Part shown: positions 1 to 7,515 of the stretch, piece by piece
Numbering within the stretch: position 1 is the stretch's first letter
Layout of the letters: every line of letters starts with the position of its first letter
Source of the DNA: Rickettsiales bacterium
GTDB taxonomy: Bacteria > Pseudomonadota > Alphaproteobacteria > Rickettsiales > SXRF01
Direction: 5' to 3'
Assembly: GCA_041396965.1 (NCBI GenBank)
Contig: JAWKXN010000002.1
Span: 1-64,000, forward strand
Length of the DNA stretch: 64,000 bases
The notes under the pieces: model-generated
The model's input: the letters and a program-made list of their open reading frames with translations, nothing else
The model's database searches: none
Told to the model about the DNA's origin: nothing
Position numbers and translations under genes: made by a program

Positions 1-22
1 CATTTTGGTTCGGATGAAAGGC

Positions 23-280
23 TCACTTGGCAAGCCCATCCAGCACATCACTATGTTTGCCCATAAAGGCATCCACATCCGCTTTAAAATCATCGGTGAC
101 GCCGCCATTATACGCATAGCGAGATTGTTTAAATGTCTCAAATTCCTTGTATTCCGCAGCGGAAAGTAGCACAACACTTTCACGACCATTACTGGTGACG
201 CTGACGGGTTCACGTTGTGCCAGTTCTTTATACTGACCAAAATTCTTCTGAAACTCAGATGCTGTTACTATCGTTGTCAT
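23..280 (-). CDS. Phd/YefM-family antitoxin
   Basis: An 85-residue protein whose N-terminal half has the Phd/YefM fold pattern: TASEFQKNFGQYKELA, then PVSVTSNGRESVVLLSAAEY. This family binds DNA with its N-terminus and neutralises a RelE/ParE- or Doc-type toxin with its C-terminus. The start has a good ribosome site (AGGAG, 7 nt before ATG). A sigma70 promoter overlaps an inverted repeat just upstream, fitting autorepression. The partner toxin would lie downstream, beyond the window edge: either an ATG at positions 3-1 or a GTG overlapping the antitoxin stop could start it. Only a few bases of it are visible, so its family is unknown. Confidence 0.85.
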   Translation of the reverse strand: MTTIVTASEFQKNFGQYKELAQREPVSVTSNGRESVVLLSAAEYKEFETFKQSRYAYNGGVTDDFKADVDAFMGKHSDVLDGLAK

Positions 281-305
281 AGCAAATCTCCTAATTTATA
301 CCCCC

Positions 306-334
306 ATTATACACAAGTTACGTAATATATGCAA
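306..334 (-). promoter_or_regulatory. Sigma70-type promoter of the Phd antitoxin
   Basis: On the minus strand TTGCAT (334-329) is followed after 17 nt by a perfect TATAAT (311-306). Transcription would start about 20 nt before the ribosome site of the antitoxin gene. Confidence 0.7.
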
Positions 335-343
335 GTTGTGTAT
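309..343. promoter_or_regulatory. Inverted-repeat operator over the antitoxin promoter
   Basis: Perfect 8-bp arms ATACACAA (309-316) and TTGTGTAT (336-343) flank a 19-bp centre and overlap the -10 box. A third copy of ATACACAA lies at 357-364 in direct orientation. This is the layout expected for cooperative Phd/YefM autorepression; binding itself is inferred. Confidence 0.6.
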
Positions 344-579
344 TTGACTAAGGTGAATACACAATCCCCGCATAATCAAGTCTTATTGGGTTGAATTTAC
401 TGTATTTCTCTGACGCTGCTTCTGCCCTGTGAGTGAAGAGCGATACTAGTCGGCTGCGTGCTCCCGCTGCGCTACTACTGTCCCTTGCGCTTGTCTCGCT
501 GTAGCGCGCAAGCGCAAAGGTGGATGGAGCGTGATGGCTGGCACAACCTAATGGCTGTGTTTCTCCAATTCTTTAATTT
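344..579. other. Non-coding gap with a GC-rich hairpin
   Basis: No convincing gene is seen between the antitoxin promoter and fliQ. Positions about 420-545 are clearly richer in G+C than the surroundings and hold a stem of TTGCGCTTG (485-493) and CAAGCGCAA (509-517), with a smaller CGCT/AGCG stem in the loop. There is no T-run, so it is not a standard terminator. It may be the remains of a mobile or repeated element. Confidence 0.4.
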
Positions 580-846
580 CTATTCTATATTAGCTATTCT
601 CTCATATAACCGATGATTATAAGATGTGAGCTGCTCCACCATAAATGGCAAGGTAAGCACCAACACTAATAACATCGCTAGCACCTTAGGAACAAAAGTA
701 AGGGTAGCTTCTTGAATCTGAGTAAGAGCCTGCATCAAAGCTATAATCAACCCAACAATTAAAGCCGTGATCATTATTGGCGCGGAAATAATTATAAGCA
801 CATATATACCGTCACGTATAACTTCTAATACCTCATTTGTTCCCAT
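580..846 (-). CDS. fliQ: Flagellar export apparatus protein FliQ
   Basis: FliQ is a small two-helix membrane protein of the flagellar type III export gate (FliP-FliQ-FliR). The 88-residue product has two long hydrophobic segments (about residues 14-36 and 50-70) separated by the typical LTQIQEATLTFVPK region. I chose ATG at 846, which has GGTGG 6 nt upstream, over an upstream TTG at 861. It is the last gene of flgB-flgC-fliE-fliQ. The usual fliR and flhB do not follow; a toxin-antitoxin locus does. Confidence 0.93.
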   Translation of the reverse strand: MGTNEVLEVIRDGIYVLIIISAPIMITALIVGLIIALMQALTQIQEATLTFVPKVLAMLLVLVLTLPFMVEQLTSYNHRLYERIANIE

Positions 847-863
847 AATAAACCACCACAATA

Positions 864-1178
864 CTATATTGGCATCCTTATTATATCCTGATAAGCGCTT
901 ATCACCTTATCACGAATCGCAACCACCGTATTAAGCGAAAGCTCAGCGTCACTTACAGCCGTCACCAACTCCGATAAATCAACCTTACCGGTAATCGCTT
1001 CCATACTAAGCTCTTCCGCGTTACGTTGAGTATCTATAACATCCTGCACACCATCTTTTAGCAAGTCATAAAAGGAAGTTTTAGCGTTCTCTTCTTGATA
1101 CGCCGCGTCCGTAATATCATTACGCAACTTTAATTGATTAAGATAAGCGTTATTAGCGGATAATGTATTTATGCTCAT
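864..1178 (-). CDS. fliE: Flagellar hook-basal body protein FliE
   Basis: FliE joins the MS ring to the proximal rod. The product (104 residues from the chosen start) has the family's C-terminal pattern: ELVTAVSDAELSLNTVVAIRDKVISAYQDIIRMPI-type helices ending in the conserved M-P-I. ATG at 1178 is preferred because GGGGA lies 4 nt before it; an upstream in-frame start at 1202 lacks this. The gene sits between flgC and fliQ, as in many alphaproteobacteria. Confidence 0.93.
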   Translation of the reverse strand: MSINTLSANNAYLNQLKLRNDITDAAYQEENAKTSFYDLLKDGVQDVIDTQRNAEELSMEAITGKVDLSELVTAVSDAELSLNTVVAIRDKVISAYQDIIRMPI

Positions 1179-1263
1179 ATATTCCCCAAAACCAGAAACC
1201 AACCACCAGACAGTATAGTCATTCCATATATAATAATTATATTAAAAAACAATTTATCCCACA

Positions 1264-1671
1264 CTACCTAAGTAAATCAATAGTGCGTGATAGCATTGAT
1301 TTTGACACTTCAATGATGTTCATATTAGCCTCATAACCTCTTCTGGCTTCTCGCATATCCATCATTTCCACTATGGTATTAACGTTAGGATATAAAACAT
1401 AACCCTGCTCATCCGCCGCCGGATGAGTAGGCTCATATTTCTTCATAAAGTCTGACATATCATAGGAACGCTCGCTTATTTCTACGGTATTTACACCTAA
1501 TTCTCTATCAAGCTGACTATGAAAAGTAACTATCTTACGGCGATAAGGTTCCTCACCGGGTTTACTACCCGTTGACCCAGCGTTAGCGATATTCTCAGCG
1601 ACCACTCGTAAACGATCACCCTGCGCTTTCATCCCAGAGGCGGCTATTGCTAAAGAATCCGATAACTGCAT
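1264..1671 (-). CDS. flgC: Flagellar basal-body rod protein FlgC
   Basis: FlgC is a proximal rod protein exported through the flagellar gate. The 135-residue product has the rod-protein N-terminal motif (SLAIAASGMKAQGDRLRVVAENIANAGS) and a C-terminal heptad helix (residues about 100-135) with YEANMNIIEVSKSMLSRTIDLL. The length is normal. The start has AAGGGG 5 nt upstream. It lies 37 nt after flgB and before fliE in the same direction. Confidence 0.95.
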   Translation of the reverse strand: MQLSDSLAIAASGMKAQGDRLRVVAENIANAGSTGSKPGEEPYRRKIVTFHSQLDRELGVNTVEISERSYDMSDFMKKYEPTHPAADEQGYVLYPNVNTIVEMMDMREARRGYEANMNIIEVSKSMLSRTIDLLR

Positions 1672-1708
1672 AATTACCCCTTAAAAAAACAAAAATTTAT
1701 AAAATAAG

Positions 1709-2119
1709 CTAACCGTTAGATTTTCCTATCGCTATCTTAAACAACTCAACTGATTTACGATATAAATTGATAGTTTTCTGATATTCCATATAATTACTAG
1801 CTACTTTGGACATTTCCTCCTCAATAGAAACATTGTTCCCCGTAGGATTCAACTCGTATGTTGATTCTCTATTTACAATACGGAACTTAGAATGACCGCT
1901 AGAAGAGCCAGTTAAATGCTTCTTGTTGGTAGTCTCCATAGGAACATGAGCTAATTCTTTTGACAAGGTGCGCCTAAAATCTGGAGTGCGCAAATCCTTA
2001 GCCTTATAGTCAGGAGTATCAGCGTTCGCTACATTTTGTGCCAGAACACCTTGCCTTGCCGACAAGTAGCCAAGCTTCGCTTTCATAGCGTCAAATATAG
2101 GAACAGATGTAAAACTCAT
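1709..2119 (-). CDS. flgB: Flagellar basal-body rod protein FlgB
   Basis: FlgB is the proximal rod protein next to FliE. The 136-residue product carries the rod motif (LSARQGVLAQNVANADTPDYKAKDL) and a C-terminal helix with YMEYQKTINLYRKSVELFKIAIG. It is the first gene of the flgB-flgC-fliE-fliQ run and probably takes its promoter from the gap upstream, where a perfect TATAAT is found. Confidence 0.95.
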   Translation of the reverse strand: MSFTSVPIFDAMKAKLGYLSARQGVLAQNVANADTPDYKAKDLRTPDFRRTLSKELAHVPMETTNKKHLTGSSSGHSKFRIVNRESTYELNPTGNNVSIEEEMSKVASNYMEYQKTINLYRKSVELFKIAIGKSNG

Positions 2120-2154
2120 AACTTACCAACCTTTACAATTACCCAAACAATCAT

Positions 2155-2182
2155 ATTATAGGCAATATTTACCTAGCACGAA
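2155..2182 (-). promoter_or_regulatory. Candidate flgB promoter
   Basis: On the minus strand a perfect TATAAT (2160-2155) lies 16 nt after TTCGTG (2182-2177), a weak -35 match. It would start transcription about 30 nt before the flgB ATG. No sigma28 or sigma54 consensus was noticed. Confidence 0.35.
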
Positions 2183-2354
2183 TATATAGCATACTAAAAA
2201 CTATATATCTATCACTTTCTCGTATGTAAAATTTAGAGTCAAAGTAACAGAACAACTTATCTGATTTACATTAAAAACCATCACTAACAATTATTTGTTA
2301 CCAGCAATTATAGTGCCAAAAATATGATCACACATATTCGTATTGTGTAAACAT

Positions 2355-2379
2355 AAAAAAATCCCCGCTTATGCGGGGA
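2355..2379 (-). terminator. Rho-independent terminator
   Basis: Read on the minus strand, TCCCCGC and GCGGGGA form a 7-bp GC-rich stem with a 4-nt loop, followed by seven T residues. It lies 56 nt after the stop of the orphan gene at 2435-2980, transcribed in that direction. Confidence 0.88.
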
Positions 2380-2434
2380 CTAAAAAAGCTAATATAGCCA
2401 CTTGAGCAATTACTTAATACTATAACCAAAAATA

Positions 2435-2980
2435 CTATCTACCGCTCATCTTTGTATTTCCCATTAAAGAAGGTACAGCCGGAGTATTAAGTATCTCATG
2501 CTCAGCGTCCCTACATTCGTGACTACCTTGATACGCGTCACGAGCGACCATACCAGTCTGAGCAGCTCCCGCAATATTTACAGCCATTCTTGATAGACCT
2601 GTAGGATCAAATATGGTGACCGCTTTAGCGGCATTTGTAATAGCAAATCCAGTTCCTCCTCTTTGCCACTCAGGAACATTGCTATCAACAGCGTGCTGTA
2701 ATACATCATCACATTTTTCATCATGCGCTTTTATTTTTTGCATGGTAGCCATTACTTCCTGTCTTACATGTTCTGGATATTCATTAAAGTCAGGCTTTTC
2801 CGCCATTTTAGCAGCATCCCTGTAAGGAGGATATTTACCACGTAACTCCGCTTCTTTATAATCAGGATCACTTGTATGAGTTCTATGATTACGATTAAAA
2901 TTCGGATTTGTCGGAAGAGCGCTTACATCTATTTCTTCCACTGGCGCTGGTGTCTGTTCTTGTATAACTTGTTTTGGCAT
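2435..2980 (-). CDS. Orphan protein of unknown function, 181 aa
   Basis: I do not recognise this protein. It is hydrophilic, with a proline-rich N-terminus (about residues 1-55), a charged middle with three cysteines overall, and a weakly hydrophobic alanine/glycine-rich stretch near residues 110-150. No signal peptide or membrane segment is clear. The start at 2980 is fixed by AGGGGG 4 nt upstream. It has its own strong promoter (3048-3021) and terminator (2379-2355), so it is a one-gene unit. A secreted or effector role is possible but only guesswork. Confidence 0.7.
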   Translation of the reverse strand: MPKQVIQEQTPAPVEEIDVSALPTNPNFNRNHRTHTSDPDYKEAELRGKYPPYRDAAKMAEKPDFNEYPEHVRQEVMATMQKIKAHDEKCDDVLQHAVDSNVPEWQRGGTGFAITNAAKAVTIFDPTGLSRMAVNIAGAAQTGMVARDAYQGSHECRDAEHEILNTPAVPSLMGNTKMSGR

Positions 2981-3020
2981 AATACCCCCTGTATTTATTA
3001 ACAATAATTAAATTGTTGGG

Positions 3021-3048
3021 AGTATAGTGCAAAACTAACATATGTCAA
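3021..3048 (-). promoter_or_regulatory. Strong sigma70 promoter of the orphan gene
   Basis: On the minus strand TTGACA (3048-3043) and TATACT (3026-3021) are separated by 16 nt. The expected start of transcription is about 34 nt before the ATG at 2980. Confidence 0.75.
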
Positions 3049-3082
3049 CAATAGAGTTAACATATTGTTTTATATAAATACT

Positions 3083-3685
3083 TTATAATTTGCGACCACG
3101 TATCACTGTAAAACCTTTAGGGCGAGGAATCGGTTCAACCGACAATATAATATTCGCTGACTTTCCTTCTATTTCCATATTAACAGTAATATCTTCCGTA
3201 ACATTTCTTTTTAAGAGAACACTTAAACTGTCTTGCTCTTCCTTAGATACCTTGTTCATGTTAAGAAAAAAATCAAGAGAACGTTTTTTTTGTTTTAGGA
3301 AACTCGGAAAAAAAATCTGGAAAGGGCGGTCAAGATAGAATATTTCACGTTCATTTTCCGCCACTATAAAAGTAAAATCATGATTCATGCCAAGAGCTGA
3401 GGCAAATAGTGAGTTTTGAAACTCAGCAGCGGTTACCATATTCATATTATCTTGGACGCTTCTACTCAAGTTCCAACAGATAAAACCGAACAGAATAAAT
3501 ACTATAGAGGTTACCACTAACTTTTCATTTATAGTTATGGTGGCAACTCCGATTAGTATGGCAACCAAAAGTAACAACAATATCTGACCGGCGTTCGCTC
3601 CACGTTTTCTTAAAAAGAAACCATTGTCAAGCTCACCAGTTACCAAATTACTTCCTATTAGATTCGTAGTCGCGCGTTTTTCCAT
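3083..3685 (-). CDS. Membrane PAS-domain protein, sensor-kinase N-terminus without a kinase
   Basis: The 200-residue product has two hydrophobic helices (about residues 32-51 and 56-73) and then a PAS-like domain (about 85-198) ending in GFTVIRGRKL. That ending resembles the point where alphaproteobacterial sensor kinases of the CckA type pass from PAS into the next PAS or kinase region. Here a stop codon follows at once, and no histidine-kinase sequence is found downstream. It may be a truncated kinase gene or a free-standing membrane sensor. The downstream neighbour is a self-contained orphan gene. No good ribosome site is visible at the ATG. Confidence 0.6.
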   Translation of the reverse strand: MEKRATTNLIGSNLVTGELDNGFFLRKRGANAGQILLLLLVAILIGVATITINEKLVVTSIVFILFGFICWNLSRSVQDNMNMVTAAEFQNSLFASALGMNHDFTFIVAENEREIFYLDRPFQIFFPSFLKQKKRSLDFFLNMNKVSKEEQDSLSVLLKRNVTEDITVNMEIEGKSANIILSVEPIPRPKGFTVIRGRKL

Positions 3686-4026
3686 AACTAAAGCACCAAT
3701 CGCATTGCCAAATTATATAGTTAATAGACTTCCTTATTATAGACAAGATATACTAATTAACTGTTAAATTAAATTCGCTGGCTATGGCTCGCACTTTGAT
3801 CGCGTCCATCCACAATACAATTCCTGTGTTTTCAATTGCGATATAAATGCCTTAATTTTTTCTTAACTTTAATATTGTAATAGTTTGCCAGTTTACTGTG
3901 TGCACTAAAAAATTTATCTGGAAAAACTAGATAAGAGATGTTGCATTATTTTATATCTGTATATAAGTATAATAATGATATTGAATATAATATATTTCAG
4001 GTTTTCTAATAATTTAGGGTGAATTT
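3686..4026. other. Divergent intergenic region
   Basis: About 340 AT-rich bases between the divergent PAS gene and secretin gene. The promoters of both should lie here. TTGCAT near 3950 and TATAAT-like elements near 3965-3975 are present but badly spaced, so I do not assign a promoter. No RNA gene or repeat was recognised. Confidence 0.5.
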
Positions 4027-5916
4027 GTGAGACAAACTGTTAGTAGGTTGATAATGATATTGTCCTGTACGGCCTTGATCTCCAGCTGTAACCCTTGGGA
4101 CAGTTCCTCACTTGACGATCTTGATGTCATAGATCGTGACGCGTCACTCAACCGTAGTGACTTTCGTGATATGCGTAATATAGAGAGCTTCAAAAAAGAC
4201 GAAGTCGCAAACGCCAATAACATTGTAGAACCACCAATACCAGATCTTGCGGAAATACTTACAGCACCACCTAAACCTAAAATTGGTGAGACTAAACTTG
4301 TATCACTAGCGGTTACCGATGATGTCCCACTTAAGGACGTTCTGTTTGAGCTTGCGCGCCTTGCTAAAGTTGATATTGATGTTGACGCTGGAATCACTGG
4401 TGGTGTGTCGCTACGCGCGACCGACCGCCCATTTAATGAGGTTATAGATCGTATCGCTGACATGGCGGGTCTTCGTTACAACATGAAAAATGGGGTTTTA
4501 AGAATAGAACGTGATACGCCATATATACAGCTTTACTCACTAGATCTATTAAATAACGAGCGCAGCTCCAGCGCCAGCATAAGTACAGGAACAATAGCTG
4601 GTTCTTCCACTGGGGGCGGCAATAACACAGAATCCTCTAACTCCGGCTCACAGTCAAATATTACCTCAAAAGCTGACAGTGATTTCTGGAAAAAATTTGA
4701 AGCGGGTATCGCACAAATTCTCTCATATACACCAGCCAAACGCAGCTCCGCTGTCGCCTCGTCATCTCATCCCGCTCCAGCGGCTCCCGCTTCAGGTGAC
4801 ACCGAGTATGACCCTTCAATAACTCCTTTACAAAGTCAAGTAACAGCTAACCCCACTTCAAATTCTAGCATTTCTCAAGCTTCTGACACCTCAGGTAATA
4901 AAGTTTTTTATGTGGTTAACCGCCAAGCATCTACTCTTACTGTTGCTGCTACCGAAAGACAACATAAACTCATCAAAAAATTTCTGAAAAAAATAGAGAA
5001 GAACACCTCGTCGCAAGTATTAATTGAAGCAAAAGTAGTTGAGGTTAATCTCAATGATACTTACAGAAGCGGTATTGACTGGAATAATTTTGGTGGCAAA
5101 AGTATAAACTTTTCTCAAAGTACAGCTGATACCGTAAGCTCCAGCATTATCGCTGGCGTTCCAACCCTTACCCTACTTAAAAACGACATATTAAGCTCAG
5201 GTGTTAATTTATCTTCCGCCGTAAAATTGCTTAATGAGTTTGGTACAGTCCGTGCCTTATCCAGTCCACGTCTAAACGCTGTTAACAACCAACAAGCTGT
5301 GCTTAGTTTTGTTGAGGATATAGTTTATTACGATGTTGACCTTACTTCTACACCTTCAACCACTACCGGAACTGTTACCACACCAGGTACCGTTACCGCT
5401 ACTAGCGAAAGAAGGACAGAACCTGTTGGTATAATACTTAACCTGCAACCTTCTATAAATACCGATAGTGGTGAGGTTACGCTAAGCATAAGACCAACTA
5501 TAAAACGCTTTGTAAAATTTGTACAAGACCCTGGATTTAAGATTAATCTAGCTCTCGCCACTCAAACCTCCGGTCTTCCTGATGACGTTCTGCGCACACT
5601 TTCTCAAGTCACTAGCGAGTCACCACAAATAGAGACTAGGGAACTTGACTCCATAGTTAAAATAAAAAGTGGACAAACTCTTGTTATAGGCGGTTTATTA
5701 GAGGATAAAATATCAAATACCGATAGCGGCGTTCCTTATGCCAGCGAAATACCATTATTTGGAAATCTGTTCAAATCAGTGGATAAACAGAACTCTAAAA
5801 AAGAATTGGTAATATTTATTCGTGCCACAATAATTGGAAGTAATGGTAGCGCCACTTCCTACGATAAATCGCTATATCAGAAATTTATTCAGGATCCACG
5901 TCCTCTGGAATTCTAG
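4027..5916 (+). CDS. Secretin lipoprotein (type IV pilus/MSHA- or type II-like)
   Basis: Secretins form the outer-membrane ring through which pili or secreted proteins pass. The 629-residue product starts at GTG with GGGTG 5 nt upstream and has a lipoprotein signal (ISSC, Cys21). It then has a short STN domain (about 90-157), a long Ser/Thr/Gly/Ala linker (about 176-290), an N-subdomain (about 291-330) and the secretin core (from VLIEAKVVEVNL at about 331, through GIILNLQPSI, to IGGLLED near 553). The architecture best fits MshL/PilQ-type proteins. No other pilus assembly gene is adjacent; a PilT/PilU ATPase lies at the other end of the window. Confidence 0.88.
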   Translation: MRQTVSRLIMILSCTALISSCNPWDSSSLDDLDVIDRDASLNRSDFRDMRNIESFKKDEVANANNIVEPPIPDLAEILTAPPKPKIGETKLVSLAVTDDVPLKDVLFELARLAKVDIDVDAGITGGVSLRATDRPFNEVIDRIADMAGLRYNMKNGVLRIERDTPYIQLYSLDLLNNERSSSASISTGTIAGSSTGGGNNTESSNSGSQSNITSKADSDFWKKFEAGIAQILSYTPAKRSSAVASSSHPAPAAPASGDTEYDPSITPLQSQVTANPTSNSSISQASDTSGNKVFYVVNRQASTLTVAATERQHKLIKKFLKKIEKNTSSQVLIEAKVVEVNLNDTYRSGIDWNNFGGKSINFSQSTADTVSSSIIAGVPTLTLLKNDILSSGVNLSSAVKLLNEFGTVRALSSPRLNAVNNQQAVLSFVEDIVYYDVDLTSTPSTTTGTVTTPGTVTATSERRTEPVGIILNLQPSINTDSGEVTLSIRPTIKRFVKFVQDPGFKINLALATQTSGLPDDVLRTLSQVTSESPQIETRELDSIVKIKSGQTLVIGGLLEDKISNTDSGVPYASEIPLFGNLFKSVDKQNSKKELVIFIRATIIGSNGSATSYDKSLYQKFIQDPRPLEF

Positions 5917-5997
5917 GTCGTGTCTATAGAAAGCTTTACAAAATCAAAATTTTGTATAGCCATATATATTCAATAAAAAAATTATATTAATAAAATT

Positions 5998-6756
5998 ATG
6001 TATACTAACATTCGCTATATTTTAATAACCGCGCTACGTGACTGGCTATTTGTCGGACTAATGCTTGGGGTGCTTATAGCAAGTTCCATATCAGTGGTTT
6101 TAGGTGGGACGGCTTTTATTGAGGAACAGGAGATGACTCTTTCCTATGCCAGCGCTTCCTCGCGTGTAGTACTTATGGTCGGCATCATAGTATTCGTTTG
6201 CTTTCATATAAGGCATTCTTTTGATAATAAGGAAATAGACGTAATCTTATCAAAACCAATATCCCGCAACAATTTGATTGTCTCATATCTACTGGGTTTT
6301 TCACTCGTTGGATTACTTCTTACCCTGCCGGTTATAGCTATAATTTTTCTAATAGGCATAAATGATTGGACTGGATTTATGGTCTGGTCAGCGAGCTTTA
6401 TATTAGAAATGATAATGATAGTATCGTTTTCACTATTTGCCGCCTTTACCATGAGAAGCGCGGTAACCTCCGTTCTTGCCTGTATGGGCTTCTACGTTAT
6501 ATCTAGAATGATGGCTTTTTTTGTGATGACCGCCGATAACCCTATGTTTAATGATACCAAATATATTCTAATAAAATGGGTTCTAAAAATAATTGCCATA
6601 ATAACGCCAAGACTTGATTTTTATTCTAAAAGCGAGTGGCTGGTTTACGGAATAAATGACGCTATGGACTGGCAGCTATATCTATTACAATCTTTAATTT
6701 TTATACCACTACTTGTAACAGCGACTATTATTGATTTCCGCCACAGGCAGTTTTGA
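5998..6756 (+). CDS. ABC-2-type membrane permease
   Basis: A 252-residue integral membrane protein with about six hydrophobic segments (near 13-35, 58-77, 98-122, 128-150, 155-178, 225-245). The stretch HSFDNKEIDVILSKPISR after the second helix is typical of ABC-2 or NosY-like permeases. No ATPase gene is adjacent, so the partner must be elsewhere. The next gene starts within a few bases of its stop, which suggests co-translation. Confidence 0.65.
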   Translation: MYTNIRYILITALRDWLFVGLMLGVLIASSISVVLGGTAFIEEQEMTLSYASASSRVVLMVGIIVFVCFHIRHSFDNKEIDVILSKPISRNNLIVSYLLGFSLVGLLLTLPVIAIIFLIGINDWTGFMVWSASFILEMIMIVSFSLFAAFTMRSAVTSVLACMGFYVISRMMAFFVMTADNPMFNDTKYILIKWVLKIIAIITPRLDFYSKSEWLVYGINDAMDWQLYLLQSLIFIPLLVTATIIDFRHRQF

Positions 6757-6758
6757 CA

Positions 6759-7514
6759 ATGCTTCTTACCAACATTAAAGAAAAAGTTTTGGATTGTCGG
6801 ATTATATTCACGCTACTTATCATAGCTCAGGCTGGCTACTGGTATCAGGTAAAAGCCATTAGACCAGAACTTGGCATTGTGCCTAACGTGCCAAGCGAGC
6901 AAACAGTAAGCGCGATGAGTTTTGGAGACAAACAATTTTATTTCCGCTTACTGGCTTTTGAGCTACAGAACGCTGGTGATACTTTTGGTCGTTCCACATC
7001 ACTACGGTATTATGATTTTAACAAACTATTTCATTGGTTCAAACTAATGGACAGCATTGATTCAAAATCTAACATGATCCCGTCAATGGCTACCTATTAT
7101 TTCAGCCAAACCCAAAACAGATCTGATGTACGCTATGTGGTTGATTATCTTTATGATCATGCCACTCGTGACATAAAACACAAATGGTGGTGGCTGGTTC
7201 AATCAATATATCTTTCCACACACAGACTTGATGATAAAGATCTAGCGTTAAAAGTAGCTAAGCCACTGGTAAATGACGGAGTTCCAGTATGGGCACAACA
7301 AATGGTGGCAGTAGTCCATGAAAAAAGAGGAGAAATGCAAGATGCTCTTAGGATAATGGAAACAATAAAAAATAACGCCTCAGATATAAAAGATTCCGAT
7401 CTTAAATATATGACTTATTTTATCAAAGAAAGACTTGGTAAGCTCGATGAGTTAGAAGAGAAGAATAAAAAATTAATTGATAAAAAACCCCAAAATAAAA
7501 ATATGGAGAAATAA
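6759..7514 (+). CDS. TPR-like membrane-anchored protein, unknown role
   Basis: About 251 residues. One hydrophobic helix near the N-terminus (about residues 12-30) precedes a soluble, mostly helical region with paired-helix features (for example PVWAQQMVAVVHEKRGEMQDALRIMETIK) like tetratricopeptide repeats. The C-terminus is lysine-rich. ATG at 6759 lies 2 nt after the permease stop; an in-frame TTG at 6753 overlapping that stop is the alternative. The tight coupling suggests it works with the permease, but its substrate is unknown. Confidence 0.65.
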   Translation: MLLTNIKEKVLDCRIIFTLLIIAQAGYWYQVKAIRPELGIVPNVPSEQTVSAMSFGDKQFYFRLLAFELQNAGDTFGRSTSLRYYDFNKLFHWFKLMDSIDSKSNMIPSMATYYFSQTQNRSDVRYVVDYLYDHATRDIKHKWWWLVQSIYLSTHRLDDKDLALKVAKPLVNDGVPVWAQQMVAVVHEKRGEMQDALRIMETIKNNASDIKDSDLKYMTYFIKERLGKLDELEEKNKKLIDKKPQNKNMEK

Positions 7515-7515
7515 A

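Larger units (their letters stand above)
2120..2434. other. Intergenic gap between flgB and an orphan gene
   Basis: About 315 bases of AT-rich sequence without a supportable gene. It holds the candidate flgB promoter near 2155-2182 and the terminator of the orphan gene at 2355-2379. Nothing else was recognised. Confidence 0.6.

Noticed and set aside
5937..5956. Hairpin TACAAAAT/ATTTTGTA after the secretin gene
   Set aside because: The stem is AT-only, and no T-run follows; not convincing as a terminator.
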